Below, piece by piece: positions 43,002-54,029 of a stretch of 64,000 bases of DNA. The notes beneath the pieces were generated by a model. That model did no database searches, was not told the origin of the DNA, and saw only the letters and a program-made list of their open reading frames with translations. The stretch's first letter is position 1. Each line of letters starts with the position of its first letter. The stretch comes from Psococerastis gibbosa (Eukaryota > Arthropoda > Insecta > Psocodea > Psocidae). Position numbers and translations under genes: made by a program. Location of the stretch: contig OZ020491.1 in NCBI GenBank assembly GCA_963971405.1, forward strand, positions 12,828,855 to 12,892,854, written 5' to 3'.

Positions 43002-44715
43002 GGCGGCTATTCCACCGACGTCGTTTTTCAATGTGAATGTGCATGACGTGGTAGCAGACATCATTAATAAGTCTACCATATTATTACTTAATTTATAATA
43101 GACAAGCGGAGCTTGGGACCGCTTCGCGGCCCCGCCCCCCTTGCGCCTGCCGCGGGCGGCAGCTCGCCCCTGCGGGGCCTCGCATTAACGTGGTTCCATT
43201 TGGCATTACGCAGCTCGCCCCTTCGGGGCTCGCATGACTTATGTGAATGCCCCCAAACCCAAACGAAGCAGTTAACAACTATGAAAATTGGTTAATTTAT
43301 ACTGCTTCTAATGAGACATTAACAAATCATTTTGGTGGAAGAGGTCAGGCTGTGGAATCCTGTTACTCTATGCATGTAATTTCAAAGGTACACTTTAGAC
43401 CTGTATTCCGTCAAAACGCTGATGGCTATGGCTTACCAAATCACTTCAGCCCGAACGAAGAGGCGGATAGTTAAACTGAATATATCTCTGGAAAGAGTAA
43501 GACAGGAGGAAGAGAACTAAAGTAGTTTAAAGTTTTCAAAATGATATCAAGACCTCCGAAAACGCGGCCGAAAAAGCCTATTTTCGCTGAAAATCGAAAA
43601 ATTTGGGCGCACCCCGTCACGTTTCCACCCCCCAAAGCCGAACCTCTTGCTTGATCACGACAAATTTGGCATGACCTAAAAGAAGAAGAGCGGACAAAGA
43701 CACTGATATAATTTAAATTAACATAGACCTTCCACATCTGCCCAAAATATTGCTTTAAACCCACCCATGCAATTTAAATGGGATTGCTAGAAATGCAGTT
43801 TTTTTCGCGTCATTTTTAAAAACTTTGTGTTCCACTCGTGATTAAGGGGGGAAGGGGTGAATTTGAAATTATGTATTTATACTCGTTTTAAAGCTTATTT
43901 CATACTGCTTCTAATGAGAGATTAAAAATTAATTTCGATGGAAAATTGCAGGCTGTGGAATTTTTTTACTCTATGGATGTATTTGGAAATGTACCCTTTA
44001 AACCGGTATTTCGTCAAAACAGGGACTGCTTACCAACTCACCTGAGCCCAAACGAAGAGGCGTATAGTAAACCTGAATACATGTCTGAAAAGACTAAGAA
44101 AGGTGGAAAAGGACTAAAGAAGTTTCAAGTTTTCGAATTGATATTAACACCCCCAAAAACGCGGTCGAAAAAGGCCTATTTTCGCTGAAAATCGGAAAAT
44201 TTGGGCGCACCCCCTCACGTTTCCACCCCCCAAAGTCGAACCACTTGCCCAATCACATCATGTATAGCATGGCCTGAAAGAGGAAGAATGGACGAAGACA
44301 GTGATGTAATTTAAGTTAAGGTAGGCCCAAATGTCAGGCTAAAACATTGCGTTGAACCCTCCAATGCTTTCTTATGGGATTTTTCGAACCGATTATCGCT
44401 CCTGTAACTGATCAGGTTCAATTTTTAAGGTTCGGCCCTACACGAAAACCATGTCCCGATTTTTCTCTAAATTTTGAGTGTATCCGCAAGTTTCTGGTGC
44501 CAGTGGGTCCCGAGTTATGGCGAGTCAAAAAAGTGTCCACATACATACATACATACATACTCACGCGGGAAAGTGGTTTGATTTTTATAAAGATAGATAA
44601 GTTAAGAAGTATCTACATTATAGTCTCCTTAAAATATGGCTGAGACTTATTAGTGATGTCTGCTACCACGTCATGCACATTCACATTGAAAAACGACGTC
44701 AGTGGAATAGCCGCC
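43002..44715. mobile_element. Composite palindrome with 1.7 kb interior
   Basis: The outer arms are those of the palindromic family: GGCGGCTATTCCACCGACGTC, TTTTTCAATGTGAATGTG and the core CATGACGTGGTAGCAGACAT (43002-43074), mirrored at 44650-44715 and followed by TTA. TAA precedes the left tip. Between AAGTC/TATAGACAAG at 43100 and the AAGATAGATAAG at 44592 lies unrelated DNA: a GC-rich hairpin-forming head (43104-43235), two diverged tandem units and a (CATA)n tail. It looks like one element that has landed within the loop of another. Confidence 0.75.
43265..44330 (+). repeat. Two tandem diverged units in composite element
   Basis: Unit 1 (about 43265-43790) and unit 2 (about 43890-44330) share, in order, ACTGCTTCTAATGAGA, GCTGTGGAAT, GTATT(C/T)CGTCAAAAC, GAACGAAGAGGCG, CGAAAACGCGG/CAAAAACGCGG, CCTATTTTCGCTGAAAATCG, TTTGGGCGCACCCC and TCACGTTTCCACCCCCCAAA. 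No long open frame spans them; the sharing is at nucleotide level, so these are non-coding or decayed repeats. Confidence 0.7.
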
Positions 44716-45360
44716 TTAATTATTAGTATATTAAAAATGACAAAATCTTTTTAAAAAAGTTTTTGATGTGTGAGAAATTCGAATGGTATTCAAAATAAAA
44801 TGTAAACTACAGTAGTTTATTTTTGGTCTATGTCATTGTTACCAAGAACCTTTTTAGTAGGTTACTAGGTAGGCTATGGTTTTTAGTTTAGACGTTAAAC
44901 ATGTAGCCAATTGAACGCATAAGACTGTATAAAAACAAAAATCATTTTCCAAGAAAAATTTACACTAGATGAAATGGCTTTTCCATATTTTAAAAAAATA
45001 CACTGGATAAAATGCCTTTTTCCATTCTGTCGCGGATTGAAGTCTGAAAAATATGGTAAGCATACTCAACCCCAGTCTCATCACACTGGTTAACAAAGGT
45101 TTTGTTGCCCTAGATTTAAGAGTGGTTCTGTTATACCTACATATCACGAAACTATTCATGGTTTTGGAAGATTGGCTGTTTTTTTAATTTTTAAATGGCA
45201 TTTTCTTATTAGGCTATAGCCCACTAAAAACTCCGTAAATATGGAAATAGGTGTCGCATTCTTCAATTTAATTTTGTTTTTAGTGTTTAATTTATGCATA
45301 TATAAGTCCAAAGAGAAAAATGTGTAAAATATGTTAAACTTCTGAGAAACACGGTGTATA
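44716..45360. other. Intergenic, nothing recognised
   Basis: AT-rich DNA between the composite element and a protein-coding scrap. A short minus-strand frame (44965-45159) has no recognisable motif. Confidence 0.5.
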
Positions 45361-45560
45361 AGCTTTTCTTATATAAGTTTATCGAGGACCAGCAGTGATT
45401 TGCCAAAATGTGGCGGTCCCATCTTTCTTCCATCACCTCCAGATCCTGGTGGAAGCGCCCTGCCTGGTCCTTTCTATATTCTCCTAATTTCCGAGGTTCT
45501 CAAGAGATATATCCAGGTGACGTGGAGAAAATGCAACTTTAAGCTCTATTTACTCATAAC
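45361..45560 (-). pseudogene. Frameshifted fragment with RFHQDL...WD motif
   Basis: The minus strand reads F-S-P-R-H-L-D-I-S-L-E-N-L-G, then after a one-base frameshift E-Y-R-K-D-Q-A-G-R-F-H-Q-D-L-E-V-M-E-E-R-W and N-H-C-W-S. I recall a very similar string (G-E-R-F-H-Q-D...Y-C-W) in many uncharacterised arthropod proteins that appear to be spread by a mobile element. This copy is a dead remnant. Confidence 0.5.
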
Positions 45561-46347
45561 ATCTTGAAAGGAAATTGTCTTTTTTTCATGTGGGCGAAAA
45601 TTGGGCCTTCCGGCCAATTCTTAAAATTAACTCAAAATAAATAATACAATGACAAGTTATAGGTTAATTGTCATAGTGGGCCAAAAGGCCCCAAATTCGC
45701 CTTTATGGGAAATAAAGACAGTAATTTTCTTTTTTTCATTGATGTCTCTACGATCGATATTCATTTTGATGGGAAATGGAAATGGAAAGTGAGGCTCCAA
45801 TAGTCGAGTTCAACCTATACAAATTTCATTTCCCCTCCTTTTTAGATCGACCAATTAATGGAGGCTTACGGACACGGGCACTACTGCTTAGGTGCCGACC
45901 CAGGATTTTCGTCAGTAGGAGCCAAACAGGGCCCCGGGCCAAAATTATCCCCTCACCTGAGATGAGATTGAGTTATACATTTGAAAATGAATGCACGAAC
46001 AACAGTTTTTTTTTTTAATAATTTCACATGCATTTTTGCCCCACTTCTGGGCTAGTACTGCTGCGTTTGAGGGATAAATTAATTGAAAGTATCGAAGGAT
46101 TAGTGACACCATGGCTTCAGCGGTCTGTTCGCCTCTGAGTTAAAAATCAAGGAGGCAAAGAGAAAAAATGAAAACACCCGGCTCTTGAGAGTAATATAAT
46201 ATACTGAGAAGGTTTATAATAATAATTTACAATCAATATTTTTAGTGCTACAATAGTAGATCCTACACTATAGAACGCAGCAATGGGAATGCAGCGGAAG
46301 CTTGACTATCAATCAGAGCATTAGTAAGCTATGCAGCTTTACAAGAT
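45561..46347. other. AP-1/2 beta 3' flank
   Basis: Includes a weak inverted pair around GGGCCTTCCGGCCAATT (45590) and GGCCAAAAGGCCCC (45682). The end of the beta-adaptin transcript must lie here. No exon seen. Confidence 0.45.
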
Positions 46348-49300
46348 TTAGGCGTGAAGGATAGCGTCATAGGAATTAAAGACAATCTGCGCTACCTCTA
46401 CAGCCTTGCTTTTGACTGACATAGCAATGTTGGGATTGTCAGGTTGAACTTTCAGCTCAGCTAGAACCCACACTTGGTTCGTCAGCTTCAGTGACTGATA
46501 GAGCATATCTTGGCCCTCAACGTTTCTTTTTGCAATGGTAAAGACGTTGTTCTGCTTCATTTTGTTCACGATGCCATCAGCGTTGAGTAAGACATTGGAT
46601 AAAGTAAATTGCACCTCATTTTGAGCTGGGATGTCTTTCCAGGTGGATAGGAAAAGCCGTTTGTCCATTTCACCGTCTTCGGCAAAGAATATATGCGCTG
46701 GCATTAGGCAAGCATAGTAGAACACGTCAATATTGTTTTTTATTGCAACTTGTAGGTTATTAAGTGGATCCATACGTTGAACGACCCCAGTAGTAGCTAG
46801 TAGAATAGATGCGTCCTGAGTTTGTCCTGGAGCTAGAGGCGAGGGTACCTGTAGCCCATCAACAGGTGTAACACCAAAACTGTTTTTGTTTAGCTGAACA
46901 GCAAACCCACCCATCGCCTGCATAGCTTTGTTTGTCAAGGAGATGTCCATAAATATTTGACCGCCTCTCCGGCTGAATGTTCCCCAAAGTTCTAAGCCCT
47001 TGCCCCTATCAGCAGGGAGCCATTGCATTTTGGGTGTTGTGTAGCTTGTAGGCGTCGCTGCTACACCAAATATGTCGCCCAGAAGCCCCGTAGTGCTAGC
47101 AGCGGCGAAGGGCTGCTGGGCCCCCATTGGAGGGGGTACATCTCCTAGTAACCCATCAAGGAAATTAACCGCAGGGGACTGAGGTGCAGCTGCTGGGACA
47201 GCTGGACCACCAAAATCCATACTTAAAAGATCACCAATAAGAGAATCTTGTGATGGAATGACTGATGGCTGTACACGTTCGGTTCTGGCTTCTTCAGTTG
47301 ATCCGTCCTCATTTCTGGCTGGGAGAGCTCTCTTTAACCCAGGTTTACCTTCAACGAAAGCATTTGGTGGTTTATGATACACACTTGCCAATGAGCTGAT
47401 GTGGCATATTAACTCGTCCAACAATGTGGGCTCAATCAGATCTGTTTCTTCGGAGATAAGGGGTTTCTCTGCTAGAACAACGTCTTTAGCAGCTGCCGGG
47501 TCTGTGGAAAGCAGCCTCCAGTAGATGAAACCACGGTCACGCAAGTCTGGGTTATCTGAGTCTTGAGTAGCCTGGCTGAGTACTTGCTGAACAAGCTCTT
47601 GGGTGTCTGTGGGCCTTTTCAAGAAAAGCTTCACAATGGCCGTCAGCAGTTGAAGTTGTACCTGTGCATTCTCATCATGGAAACCCTCCAGAAAGCTTTC
47701 GAGTAGTTCATCTGCGTTATCAATCCTCTCAGCGTACTCGCCAATAATCCAAATCATTGAAGCTCTAGCTTCAGGCTCATCAAGAGTGTCCAGATTTTCG
47801 CACAGCGTTGAAATAATGCTCTCATACTTATTAGGATACTTTCTGAAAATATCCTTAATTACGACAATGGCCTCTTGCACGACGTAGTTGACTTTGGTCT
47901 GGATCAAATCAAGAAGAGTAGAAACGCACCTTTCTGCACTCTGCTCTACTTTAATAGCACATCGGCCGATTGCTCTAACTGCTTTCCTCACGAAATCAAC
48001 GTCGACTTCAGTAGCATATTCCTTTAACTCAGAAAGGACTTGTCCAATGTTTGCCTGGCTGGCCAATCGGATCATAATGTCCAGTTTCTCCAACTTGACG
48101 TATATTGGATCGTTATACTTGACAAAGAACACCTTCATCTCATGTTTCAGAATGTCGGGTCTCTTCTGTACTATTAAATTGATGTTCCGTAGAGCAACAT
48201 ACTGAACCTCTGCTTCGGAAGAAAGGAGTGTTACAAGTGGAGGAGCCAATTTCTTAGTGAGGGTCGTCACAAAATCAGTATCAGCTGATAGCATTTCCAT
48301 GAGCTTCATCAAAACTTTGATAGCGGATAGCACGACAGCGGCATTGGCGTGAGCCAAACGGGGCGTTATTCTCTCACAGATACTTTGAGCCTCTCGACTA
48401 TCTTTTGGAGTGTAGTTGGATAGACAATCCAAAATGAACACTTGCCCCCACTCAGTGCACTCGTTCAAAGCAGTAAGAAGTTTACTAATGGTCGCTCCAT
48501 TTAGCTCTACTAGAGGTTGTCCGGTAGACGTTGATTCGTTAATTTCTGACAAGGCAGCTACAGCGTTGGCAACTACCATAGGATTGGAATCAGAGAGCAG
48601 CTCTTTCAACTGATCCAAAAACCCCTGGTCTTCTACAAGCTGTGAATTAATATCGTACAGCTTAGCTACGCAAACCGCAGCTGTTTTGCGTACGTAAGGG
48701 TCCTCATCTTTGAGGCATTTACGCAGTGGTTCGCAGAGATATTCTGTAATTTTATCCACGCGAATGCAGCCCATTGTTCTTACGGCCAGTGCGCGAATGA
48801 GAGGATTCATATCATCGCAGTCTTTGACGAATGTATTGACTGCCATTATAGCTGTGTCAGGCTGGCTCTTGGCATAGTTCATAAGGTAGAGGTAAACTAA
48901 TTTCTTCAGTTCCAAGTTCTCAGTTTGCATACAATTTACAACGTCTGGGAATAACGCAGACACATCCTTACCTAAAAATATAAATGAATACGGTATTAGT
49001 CACAAATTTTGATTCAGGGATTACTGAATTTGGTAAGGTTATGGGAGATAACCTTTAGCTGAGCATATAATTATGGGCGAGAACTGTCAATGCTCTAGTT
49101 GGCCCAAAAATTTTTTAAATTGTCTAAGTTACTGGGGTGGCTGTCAGTGGATCACATCGCCTGCACCGACGCCCTAGCGTTTATCCATAGAATATACTCA
49201 TATTCACAGACAACAAGCAACAACAAGAGCCAGGAGGAAACAAACAAAATTGGAAACTTTTTATCGCAGTACATACAAATTTGGGCGCGTCTCTTCCGAT

Positions 49301-49510
49301 TTATTAGCCTAAACAGTGGGCTCTATAATCAACAGCTTAACTGAGAAAAGGTGCCAAGGGTGCAAAATATGTATACTTACCAACTGTCATGCTTGCAATA
49401 ACTTTCTTCACAGCTTCCTTTTTCTTTTCTTTTTTATCGCTATTTAGATCTGACTTTAGTTCAAATATTTCGCCTTTTTTGGTGGTAGTAAAATACTTCG
49501 AGTCCGTCAT
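46348..49510 (-). CDS. AP-1-2beta: AP-1/AP-2 complex subunit beta (beta-adaptin)
   Basis: Large subunit of clathrin adaptors AP-1 and AP-2; insects use one gene for both. Two exons on the minus strand, 49510-49381 and 48971-46348, joined at T-V-G-K; 2754 nt, 917 aa, close to the family length. The trunk (residues 1 to about 590) has armadillo-like repeats beginning M-T-D-S-K-Y-F and [13 protein letters not shown]. The hinge carries [11 protein letters not shown] at 620-629, a clathrin-box-like motif. The appendage starts near residue 690 (M-Q-W-L-P) and ends A-I-L-H-A. A 2.6 kb coding exon without introns is notable next to neighbours with short exons. Orientation is minus, with no close divergent partner. 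Confidence 0.97.
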
Positions 49511-50639
49511 AATGCAGGCTTCTTTGAGACCAAATAATAATTAGTTAAATGTTTTTTTTTTTCTGAAGCCCTTTAGTCAAACTTGCACGCTTGTATTATA
49601 AAATGTTAAATGTAATTAAAAATTATCAGAAGATTACACGTCAAACCTAGCTAGTGCTAGATAGATACAAAATCGAATTTGTTGTGTACAAAATTTTGCT
49701 ATTTAGAATAGCCAACATACAAAGATTAATTCCCTGCTTGAAAGGCCCCGAAAATCAAAGTGACATTTTGCTTATCGCTCTGTAAACAAACAACTAACAA
49801 GCAAAATGGATGACCGCCTGGCAGTCAGGCATTGTAAAATTTATTTCATTTAATTAATTATTAATCATTCTTATTTCTTTGTTTGGTTCTGCAATTGAAT
49901 TCTAAATACGGATACAGGTGTGTATATAATTAAGTTAATAACTTTCTTTGTAAATTCTTCATTGACTGGGCAAGTTGTGACTCTAAGAGCATTTTCTTCC
50001 CAAATATCTTTGACAAGTCCTTATTTACTGGATCATGTAATCGGTATAAAACGGATTCTTCCCATGTTTGTAGTTCCATCCCATTGTACTAGGCCTCGTA
50101 GTAAATATTTTTACGCAGGTCATGGGAAATAAGTTGGTTAGAAACACTAGATTATTCAACATTGCTTCTGAGTCAATGCTGCACTGCGGCCTAGCTACAG
50201 TGTGTTATCCTAATATTCTCCTTTCTATGCTATTACCTTTGCTGCATTGATGCGATACCTATATTATGAAATTTGTATTTTAAATATTCAATTTCATATT
50301 GCCACTTGTAACTGAAGGAAAATACCAGACATTCTGTCATTCAAATTCAATTTTGGTGCACGTTAAATCCTACCATATGACTAAGTGCCACTAGGGACCC
50401 ATTGGAGCCTACTCGTTTTTTACAAAAGGGAAAAAACCTGCACCACATGGACCGTGTCTGGCCCTCAAAACTACTCTTGTAAGCTCCCTAAAACATTTCG
50501 ATGTGATATTATGTAATATGATTTTGAAGAATGTGCCCAATAGAATTGAGAGATGAAAAAATGCTCCAAATAGGATAATCTGGGGCCACAATTTCTTATA
50601 TAGTTGTTATTGCTGAATGCAGTGATGTGCAGGTCTTTA
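49511..50639. other. Beta-adaptin upstream region
   Basis: Contains the promoter and 5' UTR of the beta-adaptin gene by position. A T run lies at 49553-49562. No repeats or exons recognised further right. Confidence 0.45.
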
Positions 50640-50705
50640 TGGTGATTATTTTTTTATCTTAACCTGGGATTAATAATGTAAACAAGATAATTTTAGAATG
50701 GAAAG
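50640..50705 (-). repeat. Mirror of the 26037 short repeat
   Basis: ATCTTAACCTGGGATTAATAATGTAAACA and AGATAATTTTAGAAT are the reverse complement of the 26037-26110 copy, somewhat diverged. Confidence 0.4.
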
Positions 50706-50754
50706 TGGTATTCAAAATTGTTTTGTTAACATTTTTGCCGGCCGCCATACCAAG

Positions 50755-50935
50755 TTGAATACAGCAGACCTGAGCAGGTCAAAGCTGCAGATAACTTGGT
50801 CGTGTGCACAGGGCCGGTAGGGAAACATGGTAGGACTTGTCCTGGTCACCTCCGAACTAATCGTGTGACTTCGCTGTGTTTCCCAAGTGGTTCGGAATCC
50901 ACTATAATCAGGAGGTCCACTATCCTATGGGCCCA
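50755..50935 (+). repeat. Copy of the 6655 repeat
   Basis: Contains AACTTGGT, GTGTGCACAG, GGGAAACATGGTAGGAC, GTCACCTCCGAACTAATCGTG and CGGAATCCACTATAATCAGG, in the same order as 6655-6900. An internal block present in the first copy is missing here. Confidence 0.6.
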
Positions 50936-51484
50936 CACCGTGGCCTGAGACTATGTCCAACCATACTACTACTACATTTTCAACCCCACGAATAAATAAA
51001 TACTAAACGGTATAGTGGGCCCTCTTATGCTCGGTCGGACGTTACTTTAAAATATCAACGTTAGTATCACCGCCTAGACAATGAAAACCAGGGAACCGTT
51101 CGGTAGAAGAAGCTAAACTTCGTTGGAAACCGATATACGAGTATATATATAACACTACAAGGCTTCGCTTATTTCCGAAACCTTTTATATGAACGGAAAT
51201 GCTAATAACTTCCTAAAATTGCCTAGATAACATAAACTAACTACCTAAAGCTATTAATTTGACGAACTTATTTCTTACTTTCGCATGCTATGTATTGATA
51301 TGTATAGATTGACGCTTCCCTCACCTCAGGGGATTGAATAAATACCGGTAATAAAATCGCCATGATCAGGCTGCTGACGGACTCACGTCCATAAGCTATG
51401 TGGTCGTTTCACTTCAACTATCTACTTGAAATTTATCATATCTGGTAAACTCTGATACGTTTATAAATGGATATTTTAGCCTTT

Positions 51485-52040
51485 TTCAGTACCTTTTGAC
51501 GTATGGAGTGACCTTTTGGGGCAACTCTTCAGACATAGGGCGAGTTTTTCGCCTCCACAAGAGGGTATTTGGGATCAGAGGGTATCTTGTAGGCCCATTT
51601 TTCGCTCATTGATGATTCTCCCTCTGGCTACATTCTGGTCAGACACACGCTGAAACAAGCGCTCATATCTAACTATGACGTACACGATCACCACACATAA
51701 AATAGGGACAACATCCACTTGGAGCAAGTAAGACTAGCCAAGACTCTTACTGGACCCCAGCAAATGGGACTGAGACTCTTTAATAAGTAACCAGTTTCCT
51801 TAAAATCCAGAATATCACTGAATCTAATTACAAAAAAGGGGTGTTATCATTATTCCGTGAGTGAGTTTATGGAGTCTCTAAACTAGACAGTCCATGCACT
51901 AATTGATAAATGGTTCTAAGATTAGAGAGTAGGTAATTTTTAAACAATTTTTTTTTGTTTTTAAGGCTGCTTAAGACAACTAATTATTTTAGGCTATTTA
52001 CTATTGAGGACCTTCATTGCATGGTACATTGAGGTTAAAA
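51485..52040 (+). pseudogene. LINE reverse transcriptase remnant
   Basis: The plus-strand frame L-L-T-Y-G-V-T-F-W-G-N-S-S-D-I-G-R-V-F and H-K-R-V-F-G-I-R-G is the region after the reverse transcriptase domain in CR1/Jockey-like LINEs. Several stops and frameshifts follow. The sequence then passes through a short 3' UTR. It lies intergenically, next to a lone arm of the AGCAGCCC foldback family (51334-51375). Confidence 0.65.
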
Positions 52041-52282
52041 TGAAATATATATATATATTGTATATTGTCAAGAAGATGTATAATCTAAGAAGAATTATGT
52101 TTATTTATTTACCACGCGAACGTAGGGCTACCATATAGCATAGAATACACGTAGAACTTAAAAAATGGGCCAAAAACTAAATAATTAAGGAATCGAGAAT
52201 AAAAATATAGACAAACGACCACTATCTTCATTTATTTATTATTATTGGTTGCTTTTCCATTGCTGGGCGGCTGTCTACTTTC

Positions 52283-53200
52283 TTAATAGGGTCTTCCTCT
52301 GCGTCCTGCCATTCTTAAGCTCCGCCGTGGAGGTGTGCCATCGCGTTGTTCTTCTGTTCCCCGTCTTTGACTTCGAATTCGTAAGTTTTGACGCCGAGTA
52401 ATTGCCCTTATTTGACTACTTCGTTCTGGTGCTGTTGGACTACGATATCGACCTGATGTCCCTTCATCAGCTGTCCGATTGCGGTTTATTCGTAAGCTTT
52501 GTGGCAGAAGCCATCCTTCAATATGTGGTTCTTGTAATTGTCTATGAATTGCAGCTTGTAAGCTTCGATCCAGTGCTTGTCTGGCTTGTTCATCTGCTCT
52601 TCGCCTGCGTTCTGCTATCCGTGGGCTTCGCCTTAGTCTCATTGTTATTAACCTGCTATGAGCTGAAAGTTCTGTCAGGAAAGCGTTTTGATTGTATGCT
52701 CTACAGTCATGACAAAACCATTGGTCAACATTGGGAACAAATGGCAAAGGTGGCGTTAAACAGTTTATATGGTATCCGAGGTCGCAACCGTCGCACAATA
52801 ATAGTTCACTTTCTCTGTCATACTGCCCACAAATGATGCAATGAATGGTTTCAATTAAATCTAAACTAGGCTCTGCATCGGAAACAGGCAGATGGCCCTC
52901 CACGTTCCCGTCAACTTCGCTGCGGATCATTATTCTTGAAAACCGAATTCGATCGAGTGGGCATTGGTTCACACGCTTCGCCCACGTGTGCAGACACTTT
53001 AGGCAATAATTATGGTTGCACTTGCTAGGCGTTCCAATTATTTGTGTTGTGATAGCCTGCAAGCAGATTGGACATTTTACTGCATTGCTATTTGATTCAG
53101 ATAGTGAACCGTCTTCATGTGGCCCATTTTCTATGCGCATTTTTTTGCAAGGTGGCCCCTTTGAGCTGGTGCAATTATCTTCATTTTGATTGATATCCAT
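52283..53200 (-). CDS. RING and PHD finger protein, PHRF1-like
   Basis: A 305-aa intronless protein likely nuclear. Residues 43-83 form a C3HC4 RING (C43-P-I-C46, C61-N-H63, C66-x2-C69, C80-P-L-D) and residues 121-166 a PHD finger (C121-x2-C124, C136-x2-C139, H144, C147, W161-F-C163-x2-C166). Together, in this order and spacing, they resemble PHD and RING finger protein 1, an E3-like factor that binds histone H3 and RNA polymerase II. The C-terminus (190-305) is very rich in arginine with R-R-S-P-R and R-R-S-L-R repeats. Vertebrate PHRF1 is several times longer, so this is a short relative or a retrocopy. The start is the ATG before D-I-N-Q-N, the only in-frame one upstream of the RING. Confidence 0.85.
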   Translation of the reverse strand: MDINQNEDNCTSSKGPPCKKMRIENGPHEDGSLSESNSNAVKCPICLQAITTQIIGTPSKCNHNYCLKCLHTWAKRVNQCPLDRIRFSRIMIRSEVDGNVEGHLPVSDAEPSLDLIETIHCIICGQYDRESELLLCDGCDLGYHINCLTPPLPFVPNVDQWFCHDCRAYNQNAFLTELSAHSRLITMRLRRSPRIAERRRRADEQARQALDRSLQAAIHRQLQEPHIEGWLLPQSLRINRNRTADEGTSGRYRSPTAPERSSQIRAITRRQNLRIRSQRRGTEEQRDGTPPRRSLRMAGRRGRPY

Positions 53201-53542
53201 TATTTTTAATTTGTGATTTAAAGAAAGCCAAAATTATTTAGAATTAATTTTGAATTTTAATCTTTTACTTTCACAAATAAAGTTTCGGTTGTTTTAATTT
53301 GTAAAATTTGAAAGTTATATATTCCGAATAACGGAATAAATGTAGTGTTTACAATAGACAAAAATAATGAGATAATCTTTAGTGGTTGATACAGTAACTT
53401 TGACTATGGATAATATCTATAGTATAATTTAACTATGGTAGTTGGAGCTGCAACTGTTCCATTTCAACTAGTTATAATTTCTCCCCTATTGTAACCCCCA
53501 ATTTATAATTAATAACTATTCTTGAATCAGAATCCCTGTACT
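53201..53542. other. Upstream of PHRF1-like gene
   Basis: AT-rich sequence immediately upstream of the PHRF1-like start codon; presumably its promoter and 5' UTR. Nothing else seen. Confidence 0.4.
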
Positions 53543-54029
53543 GTGGTATAGTCCATGCAAAATGAGAAAAGTATGGACATGGAATGTTTTGATCCTGTGC
53601 AACACTATAAAAATATTTCCTGTTACCTTGTTGCATTGGATGCAAGACATAACAAAAATTGTGCAAAGAATATTTTTACAGTGTTGCACAGGATCAAAAC
53701 ATTCCATGTCCATATTTTTCATAAAGATACATTAACTGGAGCAGCGGGAGCCATAATATGCCTTACGAGGCACCCGTTAACCATAAGCCAACTATCAGAG
53801 GTAAGTACCAACTCAAAAAAATATCGAAGTCTTACACATTGCAGCATAGCAGAACGGATGCCTGGACCCGGTCAAAAACTCTGTACTTAGCTTGTGCAGG
53901 CTACACTTATCACTGGTTTCCCCGCCAAATTGCGCACTTCTCTTGTGCAGGCTACACTAGCAGCCATATTGATAACGGTCTCCAACCACGGGATGATATT
54001 TTTCTCATTTTGCGTGGACTATACTGTGC
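53543..54029. repeat. Nested inverted repeats upstream of ZNF gene
   Basis: Outer arms: GTGGTATAGTCCATGCAAAAT...GAGAAAA at 53543-53570 mirrored at 54000-54029 (AGTATAGTCC(A/A)CGCAAAAT on the reverse strand). Inner hairpin: ATGGACATGGAATGTTTTGA at 53573-53605 mirrored at 53681-53713, arms of 33 bases with a 75-base loop. Between inner hairpin and right outer arm, TTGTGCAGGCTACACT occurs twice, 54 bases apart (53890 and 53944). Origin unknown. Confidence 0.75.

Noticed and set aside
43265-44330. CRISPR-like or satellite array
   Set aside because: Only two long diverged units exist, with no regular short repeats and spacers, in a eukaryotic context.
52402-52836. 144-codon plus-strand ORF opposite the PHRF1-like gene
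   Set aside because: Antisense of the arginine-rich and PHD coding region; its valine/leucine-rich composition is what the reverse of that code produces.
53472-53890. Overlapping ORFs on both strands upstream of the zinc-finger gene
   Set aside because: They arise from the inverted-repeat arms, which give similar translations on both strands.
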